A stretch of DNA of 64,000 nucleotides from Desarmillaria ectypa (lineage: Eukaryota > Basidiomycota > Agaricomycetes > Agaricales > Physalacriaceae). This document shows positions 33,101 through 43,960 of the stretch, piece by piece. Each line of letters begins with the position of its first letter. Positions within the stretch are counted from its first letter, which is position 1. A program made the translations under genes and the position numbers. The notes under the pieces were generated by a model. It was given only the letters and a program-made list of their open reading frames with translations, was not told the origin of the DNA and made no database searches. The DNA lies in NCBI GenBank assembly GCA_030407005.1, contig JAUDYN010000002.1, positions 682,001 through 746,000 on the forward strand. Direction: 5' to 3'.

Positions 33101-34092
33101 ATCAGGAGGTTGAGAAATACCTCCACATCTTTGTCAATCACCGACAGACCAACTGGGTAGCATGGCTACCACTCACTGAATTTGCCCACAACAACCGAGT
33201 TCACTCGGCCACGGGCAAAAGTCCTTTCATGGTCCTATACGGACGAAATCCCCGACTCATTCCTGAGTCGATACAAAAAACCAGCTTCGCAAATCCTGCA
33301 GCTGTTGGCTTTATGGAAACTATGGCCAAGGTCCATAAGGAGGTCCATGAAGCGTTAGAAAAGGCCGCAGCACAAATGAAGGCACAATATGACAAAAGGA
33401 AACAAACTCAAAGGGAGTACAAGATCGGAGATAAGGTATGGCTGGACACCGCCAACCTTCATCTTCCACGACCAAAGAAAAAGCTTGATGATAAATGAAC
33501 GGGACCGTTCAAAATCATCGAAAAGTCAGGAGTAGCAGCATACAAGTTGAAGCTGCTGCCGCATTGGAAGATTCACCCCTGATTCAATGAGAAACTGCTG
33601 ACTCCTTACATCGCACCCTCATTTGTGAACCAAAAGCAACTGCTGCCTCCCCCTCCAGACCTCGTCGACGGTCAAGAAGAGTACGAAATCAAAGAAGTCT
33701 TGGATTCGTGCACCAGAAAGGTATGATCCAAGTGAGGACAACCATCTAGGGAAGTCATGGACTACCTAGTCAAATGGAAAGGATGGACTCGTGAGCACAA
33801 CTCATGGGTCCGAGAAAACGAAATGATGAACGCATTGGAAGCGATCCAAGAGTACCAGGCCAGCGTAAACCGTGCCGTATACACTCCAAAAATCACAACC
33901 AGGAAAATAGTGGTCAAGATACTGGACCACGAATACTTGGAACACAGTGACGTAGCCTACCTCGCCAAAAGAAAAGATGGACACATCAAATGGATCATCA
34001 ATCCAGATGAAGAAATATGGAAGAACTTGATTGATCAGTACTGGATCAGTCAAATCGCAACACAGTTCGACACCCCTTTGGAAGAGCCTTAG
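30133..34092 (+). pseudogene. pol of A3: protease to chromodomain (dead)
   Basis: The longest open part, 30205-31590 (461 residues), covers protease (ALLDSGCMGSSI) and most of RT. The RT catalytic box reads YLDNILIF, so the second catalytic Asp is Asn (G to A), and a TGA follows NVV at about 31588. RNase H resumes (TATERNYEIYDKELLAI). Integrase is open from 32560 to 33498 with HITAGHPGIAK, CETCQR, VISDRGPQF and QTERVNQEVEKYL. The chromodomain lies at 33757-33840 (YLVKWKGWTREHNSWV), then the conserved C-terminal module to TAG at 34092. Stops are mostly TGA at former CGA codons. A3 keeps several sense codons lost in A1 (FYWKF, RTNRGLF, LLSRRDDH), which identifies the changes in A1. Confidence 0.85.
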
Positions 34093-34124
34093 CAGTTGGG
34101 ATGACTGCTTTAACAAGGGGGTAA

Positions 34125-34547
34125 TGTTACGATTTTTCCATTATCTTATTTTATCCGAGTCATATCCATGACTCATCCATCTAATCTAGTTCAGAAACTG
34201 ACTCGTATCCAGCTATTCGCCGGCTACCACCCTCGTTCTCACCGTCTGTCACCCCAGACACTCTCTATTGGTTCTATGATCCTCCTGGATCATCCAACTT
34301 CGACACCATTTGTGCATGGACCATAGCGTTTCATCTAATTATAACACCATAGAAATACTATATAAACAGAGTAAACTAGGCAGTTGTACTCTATCTCTTG
34401 TTTAAATTAAAACCATATACTTCTTGTTAACACAACACAGAAGGCGTTTGGCTTCTATCTCTCACATTGGGTGATTGTTCGAATGCGTAACGGCCCAGAG
34501 GGATCAGCTGACTGCCCCAAGTCATGTGTCCAAGTCGGTACATAACA
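34125..34547 (+). repeat. 3' LTR of A3 (423 bp)
   Basis: Begins TGTTACGATTTTTCC, contains the GATA repeats (one changed to TTATT), the Gcn4-type palindrome and a TATA box, and ends ACATAACA. It is preceded by the polypurine tract AACAAGGGGGTAA and borders element D at 34548. Confidence 0.85.
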
Positions 34548-37353
34548 TGATGAGAATATAACAATATACACATCAAGAAGGATGATGAGTGGAAAGCCAT
34601 ATTTTAAATAAGTCATGGCCTGTTTGAACCTATTATCATGTTCTTCAGACTCACCAATTTCACTCACCATATTCCAGTGGATAATGAATGACATATTTAA
34701 GAATCTCATTGCAACTGGCAAGATTATAATATATCTTGATAATATTTTTATCTTCTTGAAGACTCTGGAAGAACACTGAAGAATAGTTCAATATATCCTA
34801 GAACTCCTTTAAAAACACATGTTGTTTCTGAAGGTAGAGAAATGCAAATTTAAGATAGTAGAAACAAAGTACCTCAGAGTAATCATCAGTGAAGATTCAA
34901 TTCAAATAGATCCTATTAAGATTATAAGTATTACAGAATAGCCTATTTCAACCAAGAAGCAGAAACTACAGTCATTCCTAGGCTTCACCAACTTCTACCA
35001 ATACCTTATTAAGGGCTACAGTGATATAGTCTACCCAATGATGTGTCTGACTAGTAAAGAATCATGAATCTGCAGAATGGCTTAACAGGTCATTTTCTAG
35101 TGACTCAAAACCCAATTAGTGATGGATGTGGTATTGGCCATACTAACAGAGAAAGGCAAATTTCATGTGAAAGCAGATTCTAGTAAGAGGGCAATTGACA
35201 CTATTTTGAGCCAAAAACAGGATAGAAAGTGAAGGCCAGTTGTGATTTTATCAAAAACATTGACTATAATGAAGCAAAATTATGAGATTTATGACAAGGA
35301 GCTACTTGCAATTATGCTCATGCTTAATGAGTAGAGACATTATCTCATGGGCATGGCCATTGACTTCAAAATCTGGATAGACTACCAGAATCTCCAGTAT
35401 TTTAGAAAACCCCAGAAACTCAATCACTGACAAGTATGATGGGTAACTGAACTTGTAGAATACCACTTCATGCTCTACCATAAGCCTGATACCACCAATA
35501 AGAAGATGGATCTCCTCAATAGGAGAGCAGATCACAAATAGGGTAAGAATGACAACAAGAGGTTGTTGTCCTCAAACTGGAATTTTTTAACACTATGGTC
35601 ATGCCTACAATAGACAAAACCCATGAGTGTATCAAAAGCATAGCCCAAGATCATCAGAAATGAGATCAAGGGATTAACACATTACTCAATCATAAAAAAG
35701 GCATTCAGAAGAAAAAAGAACTGTTATACTATAATCAAAGAATCTATGTTCCTCAGGTTCATATAGTCAAAGGAGAAATTATTGTCCACTATTATGATCA
35801 TATTATAGCAGGACACTCAAGAGTGGAAAAGATGAAGAAACTAGTCCTAAGAAATTACTAATAGCCTAAGCTCAAAAAGGATATTGAAATGTATGTCTAA
35901 GCCTGTAAGACTTGTGCAAGAACCAAGTCAAGCATGCAAGTAAAGTGCACTCCCCTTCACCCAAATGAAATTTCTTCCAAACCATGGATCCATATATCTA
36001 TAGACATGGTCACCAGACTACCATCCTTCAATAACTATGATGCTATTTTAATGATTGTTAACCACTTTTCCAAAGCTATTATCTCTGTTACCTACAGCAC
36101 CAAACTTTCATCTAAAGAATGGGCCAAGGTCTTGTGCAACAAAGTATACACAAAACATAATATGCTAGTCACTATCATATCAAACCAAGGACCATAATTT
36201 GTATCTAAGTTCCTCAAGGACTTGTATAATATGCTTCAGATCAAAGAAAATACATCTACAGCATTTCATCCTCAGACAGATGGCCAGACCAAATGCATCA
36301 ATCAGAAGATTGAGAAATATCTTAGGATATTCATCAATCACTAACAAACTAACTGGGCTGAATGGCTATCTCTCATAGTGTTTTAACACAACTGCATTTA
36401 CTCTACCACTGGTAGAAGTCTCTTCCAAGTAAACTATAGAAAAGACCCCTGAGTTGCACCCAACTCAAACACTCATTCTCTGCTCCACACTCCCACATTT
36501 AAGTTGTTTAAAGACACCATGAAACAGATTCACAAGGAAACTAAGACCACTTTATATAAAGCAGCAGAATAGATAAAGACCTAATATAATAACAACAAGA
36601 GAACTGTGATTGAGTATCAGATAGGATAAAATGTCTGGCTCAACACCACCAACCTCTATCTACCTCACCCAAAGAAGCTTGATGACAAGTAAGTTAGTCT
36701 GTTCACCATCCTCAAAAAATGCAGTCTTTCCATGTACAAGCTAAAACTTCTGCCTGCTTGGAAAATATATCTTATCTTTAATGAAACACTCCTCATAATG
36801 TATATCCCACTGGCATTCCAAAACCAGGAACAGCCACCTTCTCTCCTACTAGATATTATCTATGGCAAAGAAGAATATGAAGTTGAGGCTATTCTTAATG
36901 ATAAACTTTGCAAAGTCCAAGGGAAAAAAAATAAACTATCAAGAATAGTCATCAATTACCTTGTCAAATAGAAAGGCTACAGACCAGAAAAAAACTAGTA
37001 GATAGCCAAGAAATACCTGTGCAATACAAAGAGAGTAATTGCCAAGTATCTCAAATCCAAAGGAGCTGTTGAAGTCTAAACTATTGTAGTCAAACCCACA
37101 ATGACTATGATCATTATCAATATCAGATTCAAAGATTTCAAATAGCAGTACCTAGTCAAGAGAGACTCTGCTGTCAAATACTGGTATAACAAAGACAAGC
37201 TCTTAGACCTTAAAGAGCTAATTGCTGACTACTGGTGGGCCAACAATCAAGAGGATGACAGAGAAGAAGATCAATAAAATAGAGATAAACAGAAAACACA
37301 GAGGTAAAGAAGTTGTAGAGACAGTCAGGATGACTGTCTTAATGAGAGGGTAT
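34548..37353 (+). pseudogene. pol of D: partial RT, RNase H, integrase, chromodomain (dead)
   Basis: Starts inside RT at EYNNIHIKKDDEWKAIF, followed by GLFEPIIMFFRLTN; the catalytic box reads YLDNIFIF (second Asp to Asn). RNase H traces include YEIYDKELLAIML; integrase traces include HISIDMVTRLPSF, SNQGP and QTDGQTKCINQKIEKYL. A chromodomain-like block (YEVEAILNDKLCKVQG, INYLVK, then TAG where Trp is expected) precedes a C-terminal module QYLVKRDSAVKYWYNK ending KELIADYW. That last module aligns with the family A version, so it predates the split. Stops are numerous. The polypurine tract is AATGAGAGGGTAT before the LTR. Confidence 0.75.
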
Positions 37354-37787
37354 TGTTACAATTTTTATTCACTTTTTTATCTTATCACAGTGCCTATCTT
37401 ATCATATCAAATTCAAACATCTATCACAGATCATAGACTGGTTGCCTCATCAATACTGAACAACTATAGCAATTGTGCTATAGCTTACAATGCTTGCCTG
37501 CCTACTATCTTGTACTTATTGTTTCATGCATGGTTACCATATGGAGATCTCTATTATTAGATCTGGAACTCTAGTATATAAGTAGTGTAGCTCTCACTAT
37601 ATATTCTTCAACTTCAAGCTAAAGTTTATCTATACTAAACTTTCTCAAGACTCACTCCTCACTCAGACTAAACATTATACTCTTCACTCTTGGTATTTAA
37701 ACACTAAGCAACTCATTGGGTGACTGTATAAGCATGATACAGCCCTTTGTTTATACTTATTTATTATACCAGAGTCTGAGTCTAACA
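37354..37787 (+). repeat. 3' LTR of D (434 bp)
   Basis: Begins TGTTACAATTTTTATTC, has a TTATCTTATC block, a TATA-like TATATAAGTAG and CTTCAAGCTAAAG where the transcript should start, and ends GAGTCTAACA. It shares blocks with the decayed LTR at 14887-15291. Confidence 0.75.
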
Positions 37788-38037
37788 ATATCAGGCTATA
37801 TATACATGTATATAGGGGGAGCAATTATTTAGAGCTCAAAAAAACAACCAACTGTTGCACTGTCAAGCATGGAGGCTAAATATATAGTTCTAGCATATTG
37901 CACTAAAGAAATAATTTGGTTGCAAGCACTGCTCACTAAATTAGGATTTTCACTTAATCAATCAGCTATCAAATTTAGCATGAATCCAATATTCCATGCA
38001 AGATCAAAGCATACTGATATATGATATCATTTTATAT
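37788..38037 (+). pseudogene. Ty1/copia RNase H fragment
   Basis: Reads ISGYIYMYIGGAII, a TAG where Trp is usual, SSKKQPTVALSSMEAKY, then EIIWLQALLTKLGF, NQSAIKFSMNPIFHARSKHT and a stop followed by YHFI. This is the standard copia-type RNase H C-terminus (WSSKKQ, S-x-EAEY, DNQSAI, HIDIRYHFI). It is trapped between the D 3' LTR and the E LTR, so both gypsy elements inserted into or beside an older copia element. No other copia part is in the window. Confidence 0.8.
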
Positions 38038-38401
38038 TGTTATGGCCCTGTCTAATATGTGACTTGGGATGTAAGCTTTTCTCTGGGCTGTCTCATGTTC
38101 AGACAATCATCTGTTAGTGAGAGTTTGGCTCAGTCTTTAGTGTGGTGTGGTAGAAGGTATATGAATGTAATTTAGTCAAAAGGTAGAGTACAATGGTGAA
38201 AACTACTCTACTTATATACTGAAAGTATGGCTTTATTAATAGATGAAACAGTATGGTCTATGAGAGAATGGTGTTGAAGTCAGATGGATCATAGACCAAT
38301 GAGAGTAAATGAGGGTGTTAGTCGATGAGAATTGGGGTGGTTGTCAGTGAATGCATCAATTGCTGACTGAGATAAGATAAGATAACAGAAAAATTGTAAT
38401 A
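38038..38401 (-). repeat. 3' LTR of E (about 364 bp)
   Basis: On the minus strand it begins TATTACAATTTTTC after the polypurine tract AAGGGGGTAA and ends GGCCATAACA. It carries three GATAAGATAAGATAA-type repeats on the plus strand and CCTTTTGACTAA at the inferred transcript start, the same primer word as in C. Confidence 0.75.
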
Positions 38402-40265
38402 TTACCCCCTTGTTAAAGCAGTCATCCCAACTGCTAAGGCTCTTCTTCAGGAGTGTCAAGTTGTGATATAACTTGATTGATCCAGTACTGATCAATCAAG
38501 TTTTTCCATACTTTCTCATCTGGATTGATGATCTATTTTTGATATCCATCCTTGCATTGAGCAAGGTATGCGACATCACCATTATCAGAATATTCATGAT
38601 CCAGTATCTTGACCACTATTTTGTCTTTGGTTATGATTTTTAGAATGTATAAGGCATGGTTTATGCTAGCCTTGTATTCTTCGATCACTTCTGTGGCATT
38701 TGACATTTCCATTTCTTGGACCCAAGAGTTGTGCTCTCTGGTCCATCCCTTCCACTTGACTAGGTAGTCTGTGACTTCCTTAGATGGTTGTCCTCATTTG
38801 GAGCATACTCAATGAGTGTGTGAGTCCAAAACTTCTTTGATTTCATACTCTTCTTGACTATCAATGAGGTCTGGAGGAGGAGGTGGCAGTTGTTGCTGAT
38901 TTGGGAAAGAAGGTGTGATATATGGAGTCAATAATTTTTCATTGAATCAAGGATGTATTTTCCAATGAGGTGGCAATTTCAGTTTGTATGCTGCCATTCT
39001 GGCTTTCTCAATAACTTCAAATGGTCCAGTTTGTTTATTGTCAAGCTTTTTTTTTGGACATGGGAGATGAAGATTGGCAGTATTGAGCCATACTTTGTCA
39101 CCAATTTGATATTCTTGAGAGAATTGTTTCCTTGTGTCATATTGTGCCTTCATTTGCACTGCTGCTTTTTCCAATGTGTTATGGACTTTCTTGTGGACTT
39201 TGGCCATGGTTTCTGTGAATTCTACTGCCATGGAATTTATGAAACTGGTTTTTTGGATGGATTCAGGGATGAGTCGAGGATTCTGTCCATATAAGACCAT
39301 GAAGGGACTTTTGCCAGTTGCTGAATGAACTCAGTTATTGTGAGTGAATTCTGTGAGTGGCAACCATGCTACCCAGTCTGTCTGTTGATGGTTGACAAAG
39401 ATTTGGAGGTATTTTTCAACCTCTTGGTTGACCCACTCTGTCTGTCCATCCATCTGTGGGTGATATGCAGTGGATGCATTCTGCATGATATTCAGCATCT
39501 GGTAGAGTTCCTTCATGAATGTTGATACAAATTGGGGATCTCAGTCTAAGATAACCACTTGTGGCATTCTGTGTTTTGTGTAAACATGATTTCGGAGCAT
39601 GAGAGCGCATTCTTTGGTGGATAATTCTTCATTGCATGGAATCAGGATTATGTTCTTGGAGAATCAATCCAGAATGATGAGTAAAGCATCAAATCCTTCA
39701 GCTTCTGGAAGTCCAGTGACCATATCGACTGAGATATGAGTCCAGGGAGCATCTGGTATTGTGTTGGGATGAAGTGGAGCAGCCTTTGCCTGTGTATTGC
39801 TCTTTGTTCTTTGGCATGTTTCGCATTCTTTGATATAGGATTCAACATCTCTTTTCATCTTTGGCCACCAATATTCTCATAGAATGAGTTTCTTGGTTTT
39901 GGCTATGCCAGGATGTCCTGCAGTGATATGATCATGATATTGTGCAATGATCTCACTGCAGAGTGAGGTGTCTTGAGGAATGTAGATGTGTCCATCATAC
40001 CACAGTACTTCATTTTCTTGAGTGATTCCTCATTTATAGTTGAGGGATTTTTTAATCTCTTGATCCCACTGTTCTTTTTGTTGAGTTGTATCTCTTATAT
40101 GCATGACTTGTTCCTCAGTGGTGGGCAGTATTAATGCCTGGAAATGTTTAGGAGAAAGAACAATCACATCTTGATTGTCTTCTTTTCCCTGATTATGATC
40201 ATCTCTTCAGCTGAGAAGATCAGCTTTTTTGTTTGCGATTCCAGCTTTGTGTTGAAGAACAAAGT
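38402..40265 (-). pseudogene. pol of E, 3' part: integrase and chromodomain (dead)
   Basis: Read from 40265 down: end of RNase H (FVLQHKAGI), a linker, integrase zinc finger (CETCQRTKSNTQAK), core (HISVDMVTGLPEAEGF, then MLNIMQNASTAYHPQMDGQT), the GPFEV-type C-terminal domain (open at 38947-39300), the chromodomain (VTDYLVKWKGW near 38770) and the conserved C-terminal module, followed by the polypurine tract. Several TGA stops replace expected Arg codons. The upstream half of the gene lies beyond element B. Confidence 0.8.
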
Positions 40266-40681
40266 TGTTCTGATTTTTCCATTATCTTATCTTATCTGAG
40301 TCATATCCATGACTCATCCATCTAATCCACTGCAATTCTCATCTTGTATTGACATACTCACTGATCCTCACCCTCATTCCCACCCACAGTCACCCTATAC
40401 CCTTCTTATTGGACTATGATCCTTCTGGACTCACCTTACTATGACACCATTTCTGCATGGACCATACTATTTCATCTAAATATAAACACTGTACTTACAG
40501 TATATAAGTAGAGTAAACTTCACCATTGTACTCTATCTTTCGACTAAATTACAATCATATACTTTCTATTCATACACCAAAGACCTAGCCCAAGTCTCTA
40601 ATTGAGTGACTGCCCAAATGCAAAGCAGCTTGAGAGACTAAAGCTTACATCCCAAGTCATGTGATAGACAAGGACATAACA
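40266..40681 (+). repeat. 5' LTR of B (416 bp)
   Basis: Begins TGTTCTGATTTTTCC and ends GGACATAACA. It has TTATCTTATCTTATC, the Gcn4-type palindrome (ATGACTCAT), a TATA box (TATATAAGTAG) near 40501, and the primer word CTTTCGACTAA at 40537-40547. Confidence 0.9.
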
Positions 40682-40694
40682 TTAGTCAAAAGAT
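40682..40694 (+). promoter_or_regulatory. Self-priming primer-binding site of B
   Basis: TTAGTCAAAAGAT follows the LTR directly. It matches the reverse complement of the 5' LTR word ATCTTTCGACTAA with one transition, and that of the 3' LTR version (ATCTTTTGACTAA) perfectly. Confidence 0.75.
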
Positions 40695-40740
40695 TCTCCA
40701 CTGCTTCTCCCTATGCCAGCCATAAAAGAAGCATCCACCC

Positions 40741-40890
40741 ATGACCAATGAAGAAAACCAACAAAACCCCAAAATCATATCTCTCAGTGTCACAATCAGT
40801 GGCACCATACTTCTCACTTTCTTCACTGTCCTCACCATATTAATTTATGAAGAGGAAATCAGAACTCTCCTTCACCAAAGGCAAATCTGA
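40741..40890 (+). CDS. Leader micro-ORF with one membrane helix (B)
   Basis: A 49-residue ORF at the same place as in A1: polar start MTNEENQQNPKI, hydrophobic segment VTISGTILLTFFTVLTILIY, then EEEIRTLL and HQRQI before a TGA. No stop interrupts it, although the rest of B carries many, a hint of either chance or late constraint. The same frame continues past the TGA into gag (VLPRELPPT, then LVHPQAHF). Confidence 0.6.
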   Translation: MTNEENQQNPKIISLSVTISGTILLTFFTVLTILIYEEEIRTLLHQRQI

Positions 40891-42182
40891 CACCCACAAC
40901 TTCCACCCCAACCACCCTGCCACCCTGAAAATGTCCTTCCCAGAGAGCTACCTCCCACCTGACTGGGTGAATGAGAGGCAGTACCACTCGTCCACCCCCA
41001 AGCCCATTTCACAATTGCCTCCTCCTCTGAGGGGACAACCGATAATGAGAGGCCCCCAACCCCAGGGCCCTCCAATATCCATGAACACAATGCACAGGCA
41101 GGTTTACTCCAGTACCAGATGGAACAACCTGCCCCCACCCTGGCCCAGGAATATGCACGGCATGTTCAGATTGAGATTGAGGATGCCCTGCCTCCCTACC
41201 CCAGGCCCCCTCATCCCCACCCTGCAACTCCCACCCTTCATCTGCACAACTGGTAAATTCTCCCTCACTCCTGATCCCCTCCTCTGATGGCTCCTACCAT
41301 GGACCCCATCACCCCAATGATCCTGGAATGGATCGAAACCATCCCTACAGGCCTTGGGCCCATGAAAACAACTGGCCCTGAGGAGAGACCAATTCCACTT
41401 CCTCTCTCCCCATTATTGACCTCTCCGACAAGTCCAATGGGGAGCTCAACACCCCAACCCTGTCTGCTCCCACTGCCTCCAACTCGCCATTCAATCCAAA
41501 TGGGGCAGACTACACCTGGCATGACCTCTCTGAGATTGACAGAAGGCTATTCAGCCCCTTCAGGGCTGCCACCTGGGAAATTTAATGCCATGACATCAAA
41601 GCAAGAATGCTCTGGACCGAGTCTAGACCAGAAATGGATGAGTGGTTGGCACTCAACTGAGGAGATCCCATCCAGGGTCCCAACCCAAACACCATGGTTC
41701 ATGCCTGAATACACACAAACAGAAACTGCAACCTATTTTCCCCTGCCACCAGGAATTTATTACCAGGGCTTCAAGCCTGAGACGAGGATGAGCAGAGGGA
41801 ACTGGAATGTTCCCTATGACAACTATGGTGATTGGAGGTCACATGAGAGGAGTAGGATGGGACAAGGACCTATCTACAATATATTTACCTATGATACAGG
41901 TTATTACAGGCAGGGATATGCCTAAGAACAATATGAAAATATCCCAGACTACCCCCCCGACACCCTGGTCGCAAGACCAAAGCCCTTACTTGACTCACTG
42001 CCATATAGTTGGGTATGACAACAAGGATACCACCCTTACCAGGGTGGTAGTCTCCTCTTCACAGGCATGGGAGAAGAAATGGAAGCCAAAACCACTTCTG
42101 TAGGAACTGCCACTGCAGGGGCATCAAGAACCTCAGCAACAGTGGAAGAAATCTGGCAACAGATAAAAACCACATTGGCCAA
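40891..42182 (+). pseudogene. gag of B, N-terminal part (dead)
   Basis: The frame after the micro-ORF holds VLPRELPPT, stops at former Arg codons, then ERPPTPGPSNIHEHNAQAGL and LPPYPRPP. A second frame holds DPGMDRNHPYRPW, DLSEIDRRLFSPFRAATWEI and MDEWLALN. The third frame (41287-41925), +1 relative to the second as in A, holds YNIFTYDTGYYRQG; further on is GYHPYQGGS-type sequence with the conserved hairpin. It breaks off at TTLAN, where X3 begins. Confidence 0.75.
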
Positions 42183-43542
42183 TGATATGCCATCTACACA
42201 TTCACACCTAGATTTTGCGATTTTGTAACAATACTATTGCACATCTATCCTATACTAGTGATACATAGAGGACTATAGCTGAGGCTTCGAGCTGATAGTT
42301 AAAAGCAGTAAGCAACTGGTAGAGCCAGGACTTAGATGCAACACCATTAGTGGGTTAAATCTACCAGCCAGCCAGACTAGTAACTCAAATGCTAGCAGGA
42401 CTAAGTGAAATACAGCCACTAGCAAATGAAGGATGCTACTAGCACACAAAAACCAGGAGCAGAGTACACAGATCTTGTGAAGTTCTGTCACTAGCAGCCC
42501 AGACTGGGCATAAACACCTAAGTCAGGATAACTAGTCACATGGCAATCTTGAAACAGGACTTAGAAATAAATTAGGAATGGATTAACCTTGAGCCCAGAT
42601 CCGACTATTTCGATATAGATCTCTTATGATCGATGCTAGTGGAGCCGGACTGCACTCTCGATCATGATCGGATAGCTGTTACAGGTACCAATATCTGGAT
42701 ATTCATATAACCGCATTACTAGGGCATGTAGTTGTGCCAAGGGTGCGGAAAGACCAACTGTGGAGTCTCTAGACCGAATATTTGAAAAGAAAACAGACTA
42801 GACTGACTATTGTGTGATTATTCACCATTATTCATAACTAGCCAAGAAATCCTTACCAATATACCCTATACCCAGATGATATTTATAGTTTTGCCTCAGT
42901 AGTATATAAGTAGTGGGATGGGTGCTCGTGCAAAGCAGGCAAGCCATCCCTGCAGTTGAGCCCTCACTGGTAGTAACTGGTGTCCCCAATTAAAGGCATT
43001 TGTGCTTAACCTCGATGAAGTGATTAATAGTCGCTAAGTCACCCATAGAATTGCATTGAATTGAAGTCCATTAGAGTCACTGTTGTGTCCTGCAATGGTC
43101 CGGAGTGTTTTGAAGTTAGTTCAAGCAAAGTTCTTGGAGTTATAGTTTATTCTTAGGCCAAGAGCACCACTAGTCAGCCAAGAGTGTGACTGGTCAAGTG
43201 TTTATCACTTGTAGGAAGCAGTATAGGGCCAAGAGCGCCACCAGTCTGAAGCAGTTTCAGTCAGAACGAGCACAGTAGCTCAAACCAAGTCACTCTTATC
43301 CAATTGTGTCTTACCCACCCCACTAGTACGAGTAGTACTTTGTATAAACTCACTAGTAACGAATAAAACATCTTTAAGACAATTGTACTTGATTATTGAA
43401 GTCTGCAGAGTGCTTCCATCATACTCGAAACCGCCCGAATTCAATATTGGTGATTAAGTGTAGAGTAGTAAGAGGTTTAGTGTGATTGGTGTTCATTGCC
43501 ATTCCCTAATTCTTTTGTCACTCGCCGTTACCAAGCACATCA
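42183..43542 (+). repeat. LTR-like repeat X, copy 3
   Basis: A 1360-bp copy inverted relative to X1 and X2, starting TGATATGC and ending GCACATCA. A TATA box (TATATAAG, 42903-42910) lies in this orientation. The left flank is gag of B (plus strand) and the right flank is pol of A2 (minus strand), so it sits at a junction between two elements. Confidence 0.75.
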
Positions 43543-43933
43543 GCGGAACTGGTGAGCTTGCCCCGCCACTCAAGGTGGGTACTGGGACGGTCAGACTTCT
43601 GGGAGGCCCGAAGGAGTCCCGCCTACTGGTCCCTGCTCGTCGCTGTGCGCTCAGCGGCGTATCTGGTGAGCACTGCTCATTGGACTTTGTTGTGGTGCCA
43701 ACACCACTTGGCAAGTCCCACTCCAGTTCGTCGGAGGCTCGGGATTTATCACTACAGATACTTGTGTCAGCGTCTTCTAGGAGGATGACGTACCTGTTTG
43801 TTGTTGTTGATTCTTTCTTCTTTGTCTTCAGCTTCGGTGAAGTCATAGATATATTCGTTGTAGGTATTTTTCTATTTTTGTAATAATTAGTCTGACCTGC
43901 GGAAGCCGAGGACACACCTTGAGACTTGGGCAT
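43543..43933 (-). pseudogene. pol of A2, N-terminal fragment
   Basis: Starts ATG at 43933 inside the junction hairpin and reads MPKSQGVSSASAGQTNYYKN, then TTNRYVILLEDADTSIC and SGVGTTTKSNEQCSPDTPLS, matching A1 closely. It ends at GGASSPVP where X3 joins. This part of pol precedes the protease and has no recognised enzymatic motif. Confidence 0.7.
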
Positions 43934-43960
43934 GCAAGGGGAATCGAACTCTTGATGCCC
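43928..43960 (-). promoter_or_regulatory. Hairpin at the gag-pol junction (A2)
   Basis: Same as in A1: GGGCAT/ATGCCC outer stem, CAAGAG/CCCTTG inner stem, loop TTCGATTC, overlapping the TAG of gag and containing the pol ATG. Confidence 0.65.

Larger units (their letters stand above)
30114..34547 (+). mobile_element. Ty3/gypsy element A3, 5'-truncated
   Basis: A second family A copy, lacking 5' LTR, leader, gag and the first part of pol. It begins seven bases before an internal polypurine tract, runs through pol and ends with a 423-bp LTR. It abuts the A1 3' LTR on the left and element D on the right. The LTR-body-LTR-partial body-LTR pattern suggests recombination between tandem copies. Confidence 0.8.
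34548..37787 (+). mobile_element. Older Ty3/gypsy element D, 5'-truncated
   Basis: A distant relative of A, B and C, lacking everything upstream of mid-RT. It keeps the rest of pol and a 434-bp 3' LTR. It is extremely AT-rich with almost no CpG, indicating greater age. Its 3' LTR sits in a copia fragment. Confidence 0.8.

Noticed and set aside
37788..38037. A copia element in its own right
   Set aside because: Only the RNase H C-terminus is present; no LTR, gag, integrase or RT of copia type is in the window.
42273..42539. Hydrophobic 88-residue ORF in X2 and X3 as a membrane protein gene
   Set aside because: X1 has a diverged, truncated version, there is no sign of codon-level conservation, and it lies antisense to the TATA-defined strand of X.
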